Origin: JBHENC01 sp046262295
GTDB lineage: Bacteria; Acidobacteriota; Blastocatellia; Pyrinomonadales; Pyrinomonadaceae
Length of the DNA stretch: 64,000 bases
Direction: 5' to 3'
NCBI GenBank assembly: GCA_046262295.1
Contig: JBHENC010000014.1
Location: 1-64,000 of the forward strand
The notes under the pieces were generated by a model. That model made no database searches. It was not told the origin of the DNA and saw only the letters and a program-made list of their open reading frames with translations. Shown here in pieces: positions 46,747 through 55,803 of this stretch. The position numbers were made by a program, and so were the translations under genes. Numbering within the stretch: position 1 is the first letter of the stretch; every line of letters starts with the position of its first letter.

Positions 46747-48678
46747 CTAAGACTCTATGGAGCTATCAGCCCAGCGCCGTTTCTCGAACATAATCCGGTA
46801 AATCAGAATGATGACGGGAATCGCCGACAAACCGAGCAGCGCCAGAATAAAATTGATGGGGCGCGAGACGTTCTGGTCAACGTGAACATTGACGCTGATC
46901 GGTTGCTGCCATCTTTCCCACTGCGCTTCGAGCCGCATCGTATATTTGCCTGCGGGCAGGGCGGACAAAACCGCGCGCGGATTGCGTTCACCCTCGCTCC
47001 ATGATTCGCCGTCTTCGTAGCCGTGATAATACTCTACGGGCAGCGAGAACTGCTGAACCAATCCCGTCTCTTCATTAATCAAATCGCCTTCGATGTAAAC
47101 CCAACTGTTATCAACTGGCGCGGCGGCACTCACGCTAATGTTGCGTCGCGCCGCCAACTCGAAAGGCGCGCTGAAAACTGTTTGCGTCGCTTCCGTGTTT
47201 GCCAGCGGCGGCAACTGATAACTCTGCTCGAACGCACTGCGCGAGCCGCCGGTAACGAAGCTCGCCAGCGCGACCGTGAACAGCAGCGCCATCAACAACG
47301 CCCAGTATTTGTAGAATCCCGTGTACGGAAACGGCTGATTCGGCGCGATGCTCGAAGGGCGCGGAAGGTTACTGAGGTTGAACGCGCGCTCGATCTCTTT
47401 CGGCGTCGCATACTTTGCGAGCGACCAATTGATTTCGCCCGCCGGTGCGACGCCCGCATCGTCGTGTTCGGGCGCGGTGGAAACTTCTTTCGATAGCATC
47501 AAAGGCGGATGCACGTAGTCGGCTGCGCGCACCAACTCGCCCGTCGTGACTTTCCAGTAGAACTCTCCCGCGACGTACTCAACCTGCGCCGTCGCATCCT
47601 GAAATAGCTTGTAACTCTCGCCGCGAAACTGCGCCGCGCCCTTCGTCTCCGTCACATCGCCGACCGTCACGCTCTGCACAAAGTTCCAATGATTGTCGCT
47701 CTGCACGAGCCAGCGAAAGCCCGTCGCCGGATTGTAAAGCAGATACTCTTCCCAGAAATAGCGCGTGCCTTCGATCTCGACGCTGCGCGCGACGAAGCCG
47801 ATCACAGCCGTCTTCTTGCCGTCTATTTCGCCGACTGTCCCGAGCGGAATCGAAGGCGTGAAGCGTCCCGGTTCGAGCGACTTGAGATACTTGAGTTGTC
47901 CTTCGTTAACGTCTAACAGCGAATCGCAGTTCGGGCACGTCACGCGCTCCGCTGTGTCCGGCGCGTGAAGTTCCAGCGACCCGCCGCAGTGCGGGCATGA
48001 AAGCTGCGCGGCTGAGGTGCGGCGTGCGTCGCGTTCGGGCGCGCGAATATTTCCGGCGAAGCCTAACTCCGCGAACTCCAGCTCGCGCCCGACGAACACG
48101 AGCGGCGGCGATTCGCTGTAATCCATCGTCGCAAATAGGCCGCCCTGCCCGGACAAATCCGCATACTCGTATGTTTCATCCGGCGATAGCCTGTAAGGTA
48201 TCTCGCCTTTTGCGGCGAGATAGCGCGCCGTTCCTTTTTCGGCGACAACCATCGCGCCCGCGCCCGAAAGCGGCTCGAACGATTGGCCTAATTCCAGATT
48301 GTCGAAAGTTTGAATCGAATCTTGCGGCGCGTGAGGTTGCCGGAAAGTTAAATAGAAACGTCCCTGCGCTTCGGCCAGCCAGCCCCACCGCCCGTCCCTA
48401 AACGCGGCGTACCACTCATCCCACATTCCGCCCGCCTGATGTCCAAGCTGCGCGCGTCCTGTCAGTTCAAAGCCGACGCTTTGATAAGTCCCCTTGAGGC
48501 CGACATCGAGCGGCGAGCCGGATTCAACTATCTCCGCGACTTTGCCCAAATCTTCGAGCGCGCGATCCGTGCGCGCTACCACCGAGCGGCAATATTCGCA
48601 GACGACGACGATTGACGAGCCGCTTTTGAAAACAACGGGCGCGCCGCACGCCGGACAGTTTGCTTCAAGCGAAGCCAT
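46747..48678 (-). CDS. DUF4178 zinc-ribbon membrane protein
   Basis: The 643-residue protein starts with a zinc ribbon (CPACGAPVVF...CEYCRSVV), followed by a DUF4178 unit (about 50-200, GMWDEWYAAFRDGRWGWLAE). A second zinc ribbon (CPHCGGSLEL...CPNCDSLL, about 230-265) leads a second DUF4178 unit (about 275-400, YFWEEYLLYNPATGFRWL). Two hydrophobic segments near 470-490 and 612-635 place the C terminus in the membrane, with a beta-rich extracytoplasmic domain between them. It starts in a TGATG overlap with speD, so the two are translationally coupled. The function of DUF4178 is not known; co-occurrence with speD/speE points to a polyamine-linked membrane role. Confidence 0.82.
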   Translation of the reverse strand: MASLEANCPACGAPVVFKSGSSIVVVCEYCRSVVARTDRALEDLGKVAEIVESGSPLDVGLKGTYQSVGFELTGRAQLGHQAGGMWDEWYAAFRDGRWGWLAEAQGRFYLTFRQPHAPQDSIQTFDNLELGQSFEPLSGAGAMVVAEKGTARYLAAKGEIPYRLSPDETYEYADLSGQGGLFATMDYSESPPLVFVGRELEFAELGFAGNIRAPERDARRTSAAQLSCPHCGGSLELHAPDTAERVTCPNCDSLLDVNEGQLKYLKSLEPGRFTPSIPLGTVGEIDGKKTAVIGFVARSVEIEGTRYFWEEYLLYNPATGFRWLVQSDNHWNFVQSVTVGDVTETKGAAQFRGESYKLFQDATAQVEYVAGEFYWKVTTGELVRAADYVHPPLMLSKEVSTAPEHDDAGVAPAGEINWSLAKYATPKEIERAFNLSNLPRPSSIAPNQPFPYTGFYKYWALLMALLFTVALASFVTGGSRSAFEQSYQLPPLANTEATQTVFSAPFELAARRNISVSAAAPVDNSWVYIEGDLINEETGLVQQFSLPVEYYHGYEDGESWSEGERNPRAVLSALPAGKYTMRLEAQWERWQQPISVNVHVDQNVSRPINFILALLGLSAIPVIILIYRIMFEKRRWADSSIES

Positions 48679-49106
48679 CAACGTCGCTCGCCTTCGTAAG
48701 AGTTCGCCGCCCCAGAATTTTCCGGCAACACAGACGCCGCATCAACAGGCGATGCCGCAGTGCCGCAACGCTCTACGATGCGTACCTTCACGCTTGTCGC
48801 ACCAAGCATCTCACGCAAATTTTCCGCCCAGTTCCAAGCGGGGCGCGCTTTGCAACAATACAAGTTTATCGTCGCCAGTTCGTGTTCGGGATACGTGTGG
48901 CAGGTCAAGTGAGATTCCGTGAGCAGAACCATTCCGGTCACGCCGGACGGCTCCGCGAATTTATGCCAGACGGGTTCGCCGACAACGCGCAAATTCAATT
49001 CCCGTATGATGCGTTCAAACATCGCGCGAAGCAGTTGCGTATCACGAAGCGATTCCGCGCGACACCCGCTTGCATCAATTAACCATTCCGTTCCGACAAT
49101 CGCCAT
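48678..49106 (-). CDS. speD: S-adenosylmethionine decarboxylase proenzyme
   Basis: The 142-residue protein matches the prokaryotic AdoMetDC family: it begins MAIVGTEWLIDASGC and has the self-cleavage motif ESHLTCHTYPE, in which Ser65 would become the pyruvoyl group, His70 is the processing base and Cys84/85 is the catalytic acid. It decarboxylates SAM to the aminopropyl donor used by speE. The frame stays open 64 codons upstream, but those codons show no homology pattern and the family start fits ATG 49106. It heads the polyamine set, with a candidate promoter 116 bp upstream. Confidence 0.9.
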   Translation of the reverse strand: MAIVGTEWLIDASGCRAESLRDTQLLRAMFERIIRELNLRVVGEPVWHKFAEPSGVTGMVLLTESHLTCHTYPEHELATINLYCCKARPAWNWAENLREMLGATSVKVRIVERCGTAASPVDAASVLPENSGAANSYEGERR

Positions 49107-49221
49107 ACAGGATTTAGACGAACCGCGTGTTGAAGTTGACCGTAAGCTTGCCTGCTCGCAAGCGACTGTGCCAGTGCCAGCTATTGGTGCGCTGAACCGC
49201 CGCCCGTTCTGCCGATGGCGC

Positions 49222-49250
49222 AGCATAAGGGAAAGATTTTCAATTTGCAA
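49222..49250 (-). promoter_or_regulatory. candidate promoter of the polyamine set
   Basis: On the minus strand a TTGCAA box (49245-49250) and TATGCT box (49222-49227) are 17 bp apart, a standard sigma-70-like layout. The predicted start is about 110 nt before the speD ATG. Two mismatches to each consensus keep this tentative. Confidence 0.4.
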
Positions 49251-49294
49251 TAAGATGTTTTGAGGGATAGAAGCTTCGCAAAGAAACGCATTTC

Positions 49295-50491
49295 TCACAA
49301 CAAACCCGCAGCGGACGCGCCCCCCTCAACTGTCTTCCCGAGTTCGGCTGTTTTAATGCGTGAGCAGTGCGCCACGCTCCGCGCCAGAAACGGGCGTTCG
49401 CAAAAGCGAAAGAAAATCCACGCGAAAGCAACGCACGCGGGCGTCGTGATGAGCAGCGGCGTAAGCGTTGAGGGCAGATGAAAAACATGGAAGAGATAAG
49501 ATTCCATGATGACAAGCTGATGCGTCAGGTACAGCGAATACGAAAACACACCGATCACGGCGAGCACTACGATCAAGCGCGGCGTGCGCAAATTTCTTTG
49601 CCCTGCGCGCTCTGCATAAACGGCGTAGTTGATGAGAAAGAAGAATCCCGCGCCCCACACGGGATGCAGCCACAGCCAGCCGAAATCATGCAAATAAATC
49701 GAACCGGAGTGCGGCAGCGCATACGTCAAACACACTGCGGAGAGCAAAGCGAGCACGGCAAATCGCAGGCTGCGACACCACGCGGGCAGCTTTATCAAAC
49801 CGATGGCCGCTTCAACGCCCAATGCACCGAGCGCCCACGTGAACCAGTGCGAAAGCGCGGCCTCCGTCACAGGCACATCGAAATCGAAACGGCGTTTAAT
49901 CATCAACGCAAACAGAAACCACACCACTCGCGCGAGCGCACAACACACGAGCGTTCGCGCCCATCCCCACCGCGTGCGCAAATAAAGCAACACGAAATAA
50001 GCGAGATACAACTGTTCTTCAATCGCAAGCGTCCAGAACACGCCGTTGATGCTGTAACACGTGCGCGCGTCCAGATTGTGCAGCATCAGCAAATGCGCTG
50101 TGACATCCCACGCGAAAAAAGAATTTAGTTTGAGGTGAGTGGTGAACGCTTCGATCAGCAGGTACAGGGCAAGCGCCGCCAGATACGGCGGATACAGCCT
50201 GCGCGCACGCCGCTTCCAGAAAGCCAAGAATTGAACGGGCGCAGGGTTCCCCGCCATGCGCCCGCGCGCCCACTGCAAATGAATGCAAAATCCTGAAATG
50301 ACAAAGAAAAGAAAAACGCCGACATAACCGAAGGACGCCATAGCCTGCACGGGACGAACCGTCCAACGCTCTATGAAAGAAGAAGGCGCAGGCAATGAAC
50401 CCGCCGCGTGATACAACACGACGCCCAACGCCGCCGCGCCGCGCAACGCATCTATACTACGCAAGCGTTTGGCTGTAAGTCCTTCTATCAT
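49295..50491 (-). CDS. acyltransferase family 3 membrane protein (OafA/YrhL-like)
   Basis: The 398-residue protein is a typical integral membrane acyltransferase-3: IDALRGAAALGVVLYHAAG near the N terminus holds the conserved Arg and His, GVFLFFVISGFCIHL follows, and FWKRRARRLYPPYLAAL gives the second Arg-rich motif. About ten hydrophobic helices follow. Members move acetyl or other acyl groups onto exported sugars, such as O-antigen or exopolysaccharide. No polysaccharide genes are adjacent, so the acceptor is unknown. It stands alone between speD and uvsE. Confidence 0.88.
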   Translation of the reverse strand: MIEGLTAKRLRSIDALRGAAALGVVLYHAAGSLPAPSSFIERWTVRPVQAMASFGYVGVFLFFVISGFCIHLQWARGRMAGNPAPVQFLAFWKRRARRLYPPYLAALALYLLIEAFTTHLKLNSFFAWDVTAHLLMLHNLDARTCYSINGVFWTLAIEEQLYLAYFVLLYLRTRWGWARTLVCCALARVVWFLFALMIKRRFDFDVPVTEAALSHWFTWALGALGVEAAIGLIKLPAWCRSLRFAVLALLSAVCLTYALPHSGSIYLHDFGWLWLHPVWGAGFFFLINYAVYAERAGQRNLRTPRLIVVLAVIGVFSYSLYLTHQLVIMESYLFHVFHLPSTLTPLLITTPACVAFAWIFFRFCERPFLARSVAHCSRIKTAELGKTVEGGASAAGLL

Positions 50492-50662
50492 CCTTCGGCG
50501 TCAAACAATACTTTTATCCGGGTATGATGGAAGCGTGTTTCGTTGACGGCGAGCGCGTGGTTTCGCAGCCGGAGATTTCTACGGCGGCTGGATTACTAAA
50601 GATATTATAGGCCCCTTCAAAGGCGCGCCCGGTACATGGGGCTGGTAAACCGGAGCCGACAA

Positions 50663-51559
50663 TTATAGTTCCAACGCATTCAACCACTCGGCTGAAAGTT
50701 TCTCAATGGCTAGTTCCTTATGTTTGGCTTCGACTTCGATCCAGGGCGCGTGGCGAAAAGCACCGGGCATAGATGTTATCAATTGGCTGTGGCGGCGATC
50801 ATTAAAATGCGCTTCGCCGTTTGAAATATGCACCACTTGCCACTCCCGTACAGGCCACGTTTCACGCGCGGCCAGAAGCATTTCGGCAACGCTCGCATCC
50901 TCATAATTCGTCAATCCTTCGCGGCACACATGATGATGCGCGTCGAAGACCATAGGGACTTTCGCGGCGCGGCAGACTTCCAAAATCTCCCGTGCGCTGT
51001 AAGTGTACTCGTCATTTTCAAGCGTCAGGCGCGAGCGCACGGAATCGGGCAATTCGTTGATAACCTTGATGAGTTGTTCGCTTCTGCCGCCTTTGCCGCC
51101 GTGTATGTTCATCACCGTCCAACATGAACGCGGCTGCGCGAGATAATCCAATATGCGCGCGTGCGTCTCTAAAATCTTGATGCTGTTTGCCACGACCTGC
51201 GGCGAATCGGAATTAAGTACGACGAATTGATCCGGGTGCAAAACGAGCCGGATGCCGAGCGCGATGGCGCGTTCCCCCGTGCGATCGAGATCATCTCTTA
51301 TTTCTTCGAGCACGTCTTCGCCCGCCGCGTCATCAGCGAAGGGGAAGAGGGCGGAGGTCAAACGGTAAAGGCGTATGCCGCGCTCGCTGCAAAAATCGAG
51401 CGCACGATTGAGACGCTGCAAATTCTCTGCGTAGAGGGCGCGCAGCATCTGCTTTTGCTCCGCGACGTCGAACTGCAAAAGACGTTTGCGCGTGGTGGTG
51501 CGATAGCGCACGGCATCAGAATGCGTGATGCACACGAGTCCCAGACGCGGCGATGCCAT
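50663..51559 (-). CDS. uvsE: UV DNA damage endonuclease
   Basis: The 298-residue protein is a UvsE/UVDE type TIM-barrel endonuclease: MASPRLGLVCITHSD at the start, IRLYRLTSALFPFADD, LVLHPDQFVVLNSDS, MNIHGGKGGR, LENDEYTYS and VFDAHHHVC carry the expected metal-binding His, Glu and Asp residues. It nicks DNA 5' to UV photoproducts in an alternative excision repair route. ATG 51559 is preferred (GGAAGCGGAAAAG upstream; family-like start); a TTG at 51604 would overlap the S9 peptidase stop. It is last in a coupled set with the peptidase, psuG and a BMC protein. Confidence 0.9.
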   Translation of the reverse strand: MASPRLGLVCITHSDAVRYRTTTRKRLLQFDVAEQKQMLRALYAENLQRLNRALDFCSERGIRLYRLTSALFPFADDAAGEDVLEEIRDDLDRTGERAIALGIRLVLHPDQFVVLNSDSPQVVANSIKILETHARILDYLAQPRSCWTVMNIHGGKGGRSEQLIKVINELPDSVRSRLTLENDEYTYSAREILEVCRAAKVPMVFDAHHHVCREGLTNYEDASVAEMLLAARETWPVREWQVVHISNGEAHFNDRRHSQLITSMPGAFRHAPWIEVEAKHKELAIEKLSAEWLNALEL

Positions 51560-51600
51560 CTTTTCCGCTTCCGCAGTTTGCGAATCAATTGGGATGTTTT

Positions 51601-53577
51601 TCAAAGGTTCTCAATCGTGATCGGTTCAACATCGTCGGCCATCTCAAAGTTGAAGATTTTCGAGTAAAAGTAAAACTCGCCGTCGAGCGTGCGTTTGATA
51701 TTTTCGGCGCGACGAAAACCGTGCTGCTCGCCTTCGTAAGCAACATAAGCGACCGGCATTTTCTTCGCGCGCAAAGCGTCAACCATCAACTCGGCTTGAT
51801 TCGGCGGCACGACTTTATCTTCCAAGCCCTGAAAAAAGATCACAGGACATGAAAGTTTATCCGTGAAATTGATCGGCGAGCGCGCGCGGTAAAGCTCTCG
51901 CTCTTCCGGGTATTTGCCGACCAAGCCTTCCAGATAACGCGACTCGAATTTGTGCGTGTCGCCGACGAAGACTTCCAGATCACTCAAACCGAAATGGCTC
52001 GCGCCCGCTTTGAAGAGATCGCGGAAGGTGAGCGCGCACAAAGTCGTGTAGCCGCCCGCGCTGCCGCCGTCAATCGCGCAACGATTCGCGTCGGCAAGCC
52101 CGCGTTCGATTAAATAACGCGCGCCGTTTACGCAATCGTCAACATCCACTACGCCCCATTGCTTGTTTAGCCTTTGACGATACGCGCGCCCGTAGTTGCT
52201 GCTGCCGCCATAATTGACATCGAGCACGGCGAAGCCGCGACTCGTCCAGTATTGAATACCGAGCGCCAGCGTCGTCGAAGTCGCAGCGGTCGGCCCGCCA
52301 TGACTGCGCACCAGCAGCGGCGGTTTTTCTTCTTCCGGCGCGGCGTAATCTTTGTTTCGCGGGGCATAGTAAAATCCGTGCGCTTTGAGATTGCCTTCGG
52401 TTGGAAATTCGATGGCCTGCGGAATTGATAAATAGCCCGCATCAATCGTCAAATCGCTCACGCGACGCAATACGTCCAGACGCTTGGCGCCCGAATCAAA
52501 CTGGACGACGGCGGCGAAGCTGGTCGGCGAACCGGCGCGAAAGGCGACGCGATGAGCGGCGGCACAGATGTAAGTAATATCCGTGTAAGGCGTGTCAAGC
52601 GGCGCGAGTTTGCCCGTCGCGGTATCAATCGTGGCGAGGCGTGCCTGCCCGTTTTCGATGTAGGCGCAGACGATGCGATCCTTCGATTCAAACGCATACA
52701 TGGACATTCCGAAAACCCATTGCGGCGTGCCGAACTCCGCCGCCATCTCGCAGACGGGCACAACCGCGCGCCCGTCGTCTGCCGCGCGATAAAGATTCCA
52801 CCAGCCGCTGCGATCAGAAACAAAATAGAGCGCACCGTCCGGCGACCACTGCGGTTGAAAGATAGATTCCTCAAGCCCGCCCGCGACGCAAAGTGAACTA
52901 GCGATTGAGCCGTCTGCCGCAAGCTCGCCGACCCACAACTCGCAGCCGTCCCAGGGCATATTCGGATGATTCCACGTGAGCCACGCGAGCCGCTTTCCAT
53001 CAGGACTAAGACGCGGCGACGAATAAAAGTCGTTGCCGGAGACAAGCACGCGCCCGCCCTTTTCGTTCGCGCCTTCGATATCGAGACTGACTAAAGTGTT
53101 GACGGCTTCGCGTTCTTTCTCGGTGTGATCTTCGCGCACGGCGATGATGCGGCGGCGCAGTGTGTCAACAAACGGATCGGCGTAGCGCATCTCGACGGCG
53201 GGCGTCAGCGGTTGCGGCGTAGCCCCTGAAGCGTTGATAGGCTGGCGATAGAAGCGTTGGTCTGCGAAGTTGGAGAAGTACACGACGCCTTCACTGACGA
53301 CAAAATCGCCGCCGCCGTATTCGTGAACGCGCGTCCGCGAATTGAAGCCCTGCGGCGTCACGTCCGCGATGTCGCCGTCCGGTGTACGCCGCACGATCAC
53401 GCTTCTGCCGCCTTCGGTCGGGCGCAGTTCAATCCAGTATGTATCATTGCCGTCAACGGCAATCTGGCCGAGACCGATTGAGCCGGTGATTATCAAGTCG
53501 GACGTGATCGGCGATTTCCATGAACCATAAGGCGCAATGTGCGCGTCTTCTTTCATTGTGTTGGGTGTGTCAGCCAC
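51601..53577 (-). CDS. S9 family (prolyl oligopeptidase-like) serine peptidase
   Basis: The 658-residue protein has an N-terminal beta-propeller-like part (repeats such as RLSPDGKRLAWLTWNH and FQPQWSPDGALYFVSDRSG) and a C-terminal alpha/beta-hydrolase domain. The nucleophile is Ser506 in DGGSAGGYTT; the charge relay is completed by Asp in GLEDKVVPPNQ and His in EQHGFR. It lacks a signal peptide. The start is GTG with GGAGATAAGAGA just upstream. Family members cleave small peptides after Pro or act as acylaminoacyl peptidases. Its place beside psuG and a shell protein is not explained by this activity. Confidence 0.9.
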   Translation of the reverse strand: MADTPNTMKEDAHIAPYGSWKSPITSDLIITGSIGLGQIAVDGNDTYWIELRPTEGGRSVIVRRTPDGDIADVTPQGFNSRTRVHEYGGGDFVVSEGVVYFSNFADQRFYRQPINASGATPQPLTPAVEMRYADPFVDTLRRRIIAVREDHTEKEREAVNTLVSLDIEGANEKGGRVLVSGNDFYSSPRLSPDGKRLAWLTWNHPNMPWDGCELWVGELAADGSIASSLCVAGGLEESIFQPQWSPDGALYFVSDRSGWWNLYRAADDGRAVVPVCEMAAEFGTPQWVFGMSMYAFESKDRIVCAYIENGQARLATIDTATGKLAPLDTPYTDITYICAAAHRVAFRAGSPTSFAAVVQFDSGAKRLDVLRRVSDLTIDAGYLSIPQAIEFPTEGNLKAHGFYYAPRNKDYAAPEEEKPPLLVRSHGGPTAATSTTLALGIQYWTSRGFAVLDVNYGGSSNYGRAYRQRLNKQWGVVDVDDCVNGARYLIERGLADANRCAIDGGSAGGYTTLCALTFRDLFKAGASHFGLSDLEVFVGDTHKFESRYLEGLVGKYPEERELYRARSPINFTDKLSCPVIFFQGLEDKVVPPNQAELMVDALRAKKMPVAYVAYEGEQHGFRRAENIKRTLDGEFYFYSKIFNFEMADDVEPITIENL

Positions 53578-53606
53578 TCTCTTATCTCCGTTCAGAATTA
53601 TGAGGA

Positions 53607-54515
53607 TTAGTGTCGTAAAGCCTGCGCTATATCCGCTGCAACGCGGGCGTTATTTTCCAGCAAAGCGATGTTCGACTCAAGCGTTGCGCCGCCGCTCAAT
53701 TCTTTCATGCGCGATAAAAGATACGGCGTCAACTCGCGCCCCGTGACGCCCGCGCACGCCGCATCCTTCAAAGCTCCGTCAAGCGCGCTTTGCAATTCAT
53801 CGAAGGGAACTTCCGAAGCGGCGGGCACAGGCACTGTGATGAGCAGCGCGCCGTTTGTGCCGAGCGCACGGTGAGTGTCGGCGATGATTGCCGTGTGCGC
53901 GGGCGAATCCACGCGCGCATCAATCGCCAGGCCGCTACGCCGCGTGTAGAAAGCGGGCATCTCATCGCAGCCGTAGCCGATGACGGTGACGGCATAAGTC
54001 TCCAGCCACTCGCGCGTCGCCGCCAGATCGAGCACGCTTTTCGCGCCGGAGCACACGACGATGATCGGCGTTTCGGCGAGCGCTGGCAGATCGGCGGAGA
54101 CATCCGGCAAATCACCGCGATGCACACCGCCGATGCCGCCCGTTGCGAAGACGCGGATTCCGGCACGGTGCGCAATCCAGCTTGTGGAAGCGACCGTCGT
54201 CGCGCCCTCCCACTCGCGCGCGATGGCAAGCGGCAGATCGCGGCGGCTGACTTTGCGCACCGCGTCGCTTTCGGCCAGACGGCGCAACTCTTCTTTGTTC
54301 AGCCCGACGCAGAGTTTGCCGTCGAGAATTGCGATAGTCGCGGGCACAGCGCCGCGCTCGCGCACAATCTCTTCGAGTCGCTCTGCGGTTTCTAAATTCT
54401 GCGGGCGCGGCAACCCATGCGCGATGACTGTGGATTCAAGCGCGACCACCGCACGCTCTGCGGCGAGTGCGGTTTCAACCTCATGGCTAAAGCGGAAAAG
54501 TTCTCTGTCAATCAT
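53607..54515 (-). CDS. psuG: pseudouridine-5'-phosphate glycosidase
   Basis: The 302-residue protein has the PsuG landmarks: VALESTVIAHGLPRPQNLE, RRDLPLAIAREWEGATTVAS, VFATGGIGGVHRG, VVCSGAKSVLDL (catalytic Lys) and VIGYGCDEMPAFYTR. It reversibly cleaves pseudouridine 5'-phosphate to uracil and ribose 5-phosphate. The usual partner kinase gene psuK is not seen in the window. It begins 6 bp after the stop of a bacterial microcompartment shell gene, an uncommon neighbour. ATG 54515 is used; an in-frame TTG lies one codon earlier. Confidence 0.93.
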   Translation of the reverse strand: MIDRELFRFSHEVETALAAERAVVALESTVIAHGLPRPQNLETAERLEEIVRERGAVPATIAILDGKLCVGLNKEELRRLAESDAVRKVSRRDLPLAIAREWEGATTVASTSWIAHRAGIRVFATGGIGGVHRGDLPDVSADLPALAETPIIVVCSGAKSVLDLAATREWLETYAVTVIGYGCDEMPAFYTRRSGLAIDARVDSPAHTAIIADTHRALGTNGALLITVPVPAASEVPFDELQSALDGALKDAACAGVTGRELTPYLLSRMKELSGGATLESNIALLENNARVAADIAQALRH

Positions 54516-54520
54516 CAAGG

Positions 54521-54838
54521 CTAAGCTCTGACCGAGCCGCTGATCTTTTTGCGCGTCGTTTCGCCTGTATGAAGCACCGGCACGCCTTTGTCCAACTCCG
54601 CCGCCGGGCGCGCGATGACGTGCGTGGAGACAACCTGCCCGACACGCGCGGCCGCCGCTGCGCCCGCATCAACCGCCGCCTTGACCGCCGCCACATCGCC
54701 TCTGACAATCGCCGTCACCAGTCCCGCATCAATTTTTTCGTAGCCGACGAGCGTCACGTTGGCGGATTTCACCATCGCATCCGCCGCTTCGATCATCGCC
54801 ACCAAACCCATACATTCGACCATCCCAAGCGCTTCCAT
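54521..54838 (-). CDS. bacterial microcompartment shell protein (BMC-H type)
   Basis: The 105-residue protein is a classical single-BMC hexamer subunit, close to EutM/PduA: MEALGMVECMGLVAMIEAADAM, then ANVTLVGYEKIDAGL, VTAIVRGDVAAVKAAVDAG and VSTHVIARPA. ATG 54838 is chosen because GGAAAGGAAAG lies just before it; the frame is open 14 codons further. It heads a set with psuG, a peptidase and uvsE. No other shell or cargo gene is in the window, so it is an orphan here and may cooperate with a microcompartment encoded elsewhere, or have been recruited to another job. Confidence 0.9.
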   Translation of the reverse strand: MEALGMVECMGLVAMIEAADAMVKSANVTLVGYEKIDAGLVTAIVRGDVAAVKAAVDAGAAAAARVGQVVSTHVIARPAAELDKGVPVLHTGETTRKKISGSVRA

Positions 54839-54910
54839 AAACTTTCCTTTCCAGAATCCGTGCGCCGTCCGTTTCAACATCGCGCGCGAAGAGTGTTATC
54901 ACTGTTTGCA

Positions 54911-55375
54911 ATGCCTGCAACCTTAACTTTATCGCCCGCTTTTTGTCCACACCGCATTCCATTATGGTGTGCTAATCTGTTGTTAAGCGGCCTGTTGATG
55001 AATTTCGTGATAGATAAAAGTGGTTTTCCTAAATGGCTTAGTGTCTCTTGGTGGTTGATCTATCCCGGAGCGACAGGCTTAGTTGCCCGCTTGCTTTATG
55101 AGACAGTTTATCTCACATGGAAATACGGGCATCAGCTTGCTGGATATGAACTCATTCATGTTTACCTATTTTTCTTTCTCATCGGCGCGTTATCATGGCT
55201 TCTCGCATGGCCTTGGTTGATTATGGCTTTGGTATTGATTCTTCTGAATCGTGTACGGCTTCGGAAGCTCGATTGGATACAATTTATTTTAATGTTTCTG
55301 ACTTTGCTAATGCTGTGTGTACCAGAGAAATGGTTGCAGGCGTTGATGCCGTATTTCTTGGATTCGAGAAGTTAA
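54911..55375 (+). CDS. small integral membrane protein of unknown function
   Basis: The credible part is about 155 residues with four likely membrane helices (SWWLIYPGATGLVARLLY, LIHVYLFFFLIGALSWLLAW, PWLIMALVLILL, FILMFLTLLMLC). The open frame reaches back to 54569, but those residues lie antisense to the shell gene and are Arg-rich noise. ATG 54911 or 54998 are possible starts. Codons are AT-richer than neighbours. No motif suggests a function. It ends 3 bp before a DoxX-like gene and may share its transcript. Confidence 0.6.
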   Translation: MPATLTLSPAFCPHRIPLWCANLLLSGLLMNFVIDKSGFPKWLSVSWWLIYPGATGLVARLLYETVYLTWKYGHQLAGYELIHVYLFFFLIGALSWLLAWPWLIMALVLILLNRVRLRKLDWIQFILMFLTLLMLCVPEKWLQALMPYFLDSRS

Positions 55376-55378
55376 GCC

Positions 55379-55762
55379 ATGCTTTTGCACGGTGAGCGAT
55401 ATAAGTTTTTCTCAAGAATTCTGCTGGCAATTTTCTTCGTCGCGGCGGGCGTCGCGCATTTCACCAGCACGGATTCCTACATGCAGATTGTACCGCCGTT
55501 TCTGCCGCGCCCGCGCGAACTCGTGTGGATCAGCGGCGTGTGCGAAATCATGGGCGGGATCGGATTGCTTGTTTCGCGCGTGCGACGCGTTGCCGGTTAT
55601 GGATTGATCGCGCTGCTGGTCGCCGTCTTTCCGGCGAACATTTACATGGCCGTCGGCAACATCGGCATTAACGGCGCGCACTTTTCGCAGTGGCTTTTGT
55701 GGCTGCGTTTGCCTTTACAGTTCGCGCTTATTTTGTGGGTCTGGTGGTGCGCGAAGGATTGA
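55379..55762 (+). CDS. DoxX-like membrane protein
   Basis: The 127-residue protein has four hydrophobic helices and the pattern RILLAIFFVAAGVAHFTSTD, IVPPFLPRPRELVWISGVCE, GGIGLLVSRVRRVAGYGLIA and WLRLPLQFALILWVWWC, as in the DoxX family of small membrane proteins. Some members assist quinone- or redox-linked processes. It is 3 bp after the previous membrane gene, suggesting an operon, and is convergent with the KimA-like permease. Confidence 0.75.
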   Translation: MLLHGERYKFFSRILLAIFFVAAGVAHFTSTDSYMQIVPPFLPRPRELVWISGVCEIMGGIGLLVSRVRRVAGYGLIALLVAVFPANIYMAVGNIGINGAHFSQWLLWLRLPLQFALILWVWWCAKD

Positions 55763-55803
55763 TTATTCCTCATCTTGATGCTTTCGTGCGAGATAAAAAT
55801 CCT

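Noticed and set aside
54569..54910. N-terminal extension of the small membrane protein gene
   Set aside because: It is antisense to the BMC shell gene and Arg-rich without pattern; the credible protein starts at 54911 or 54998.
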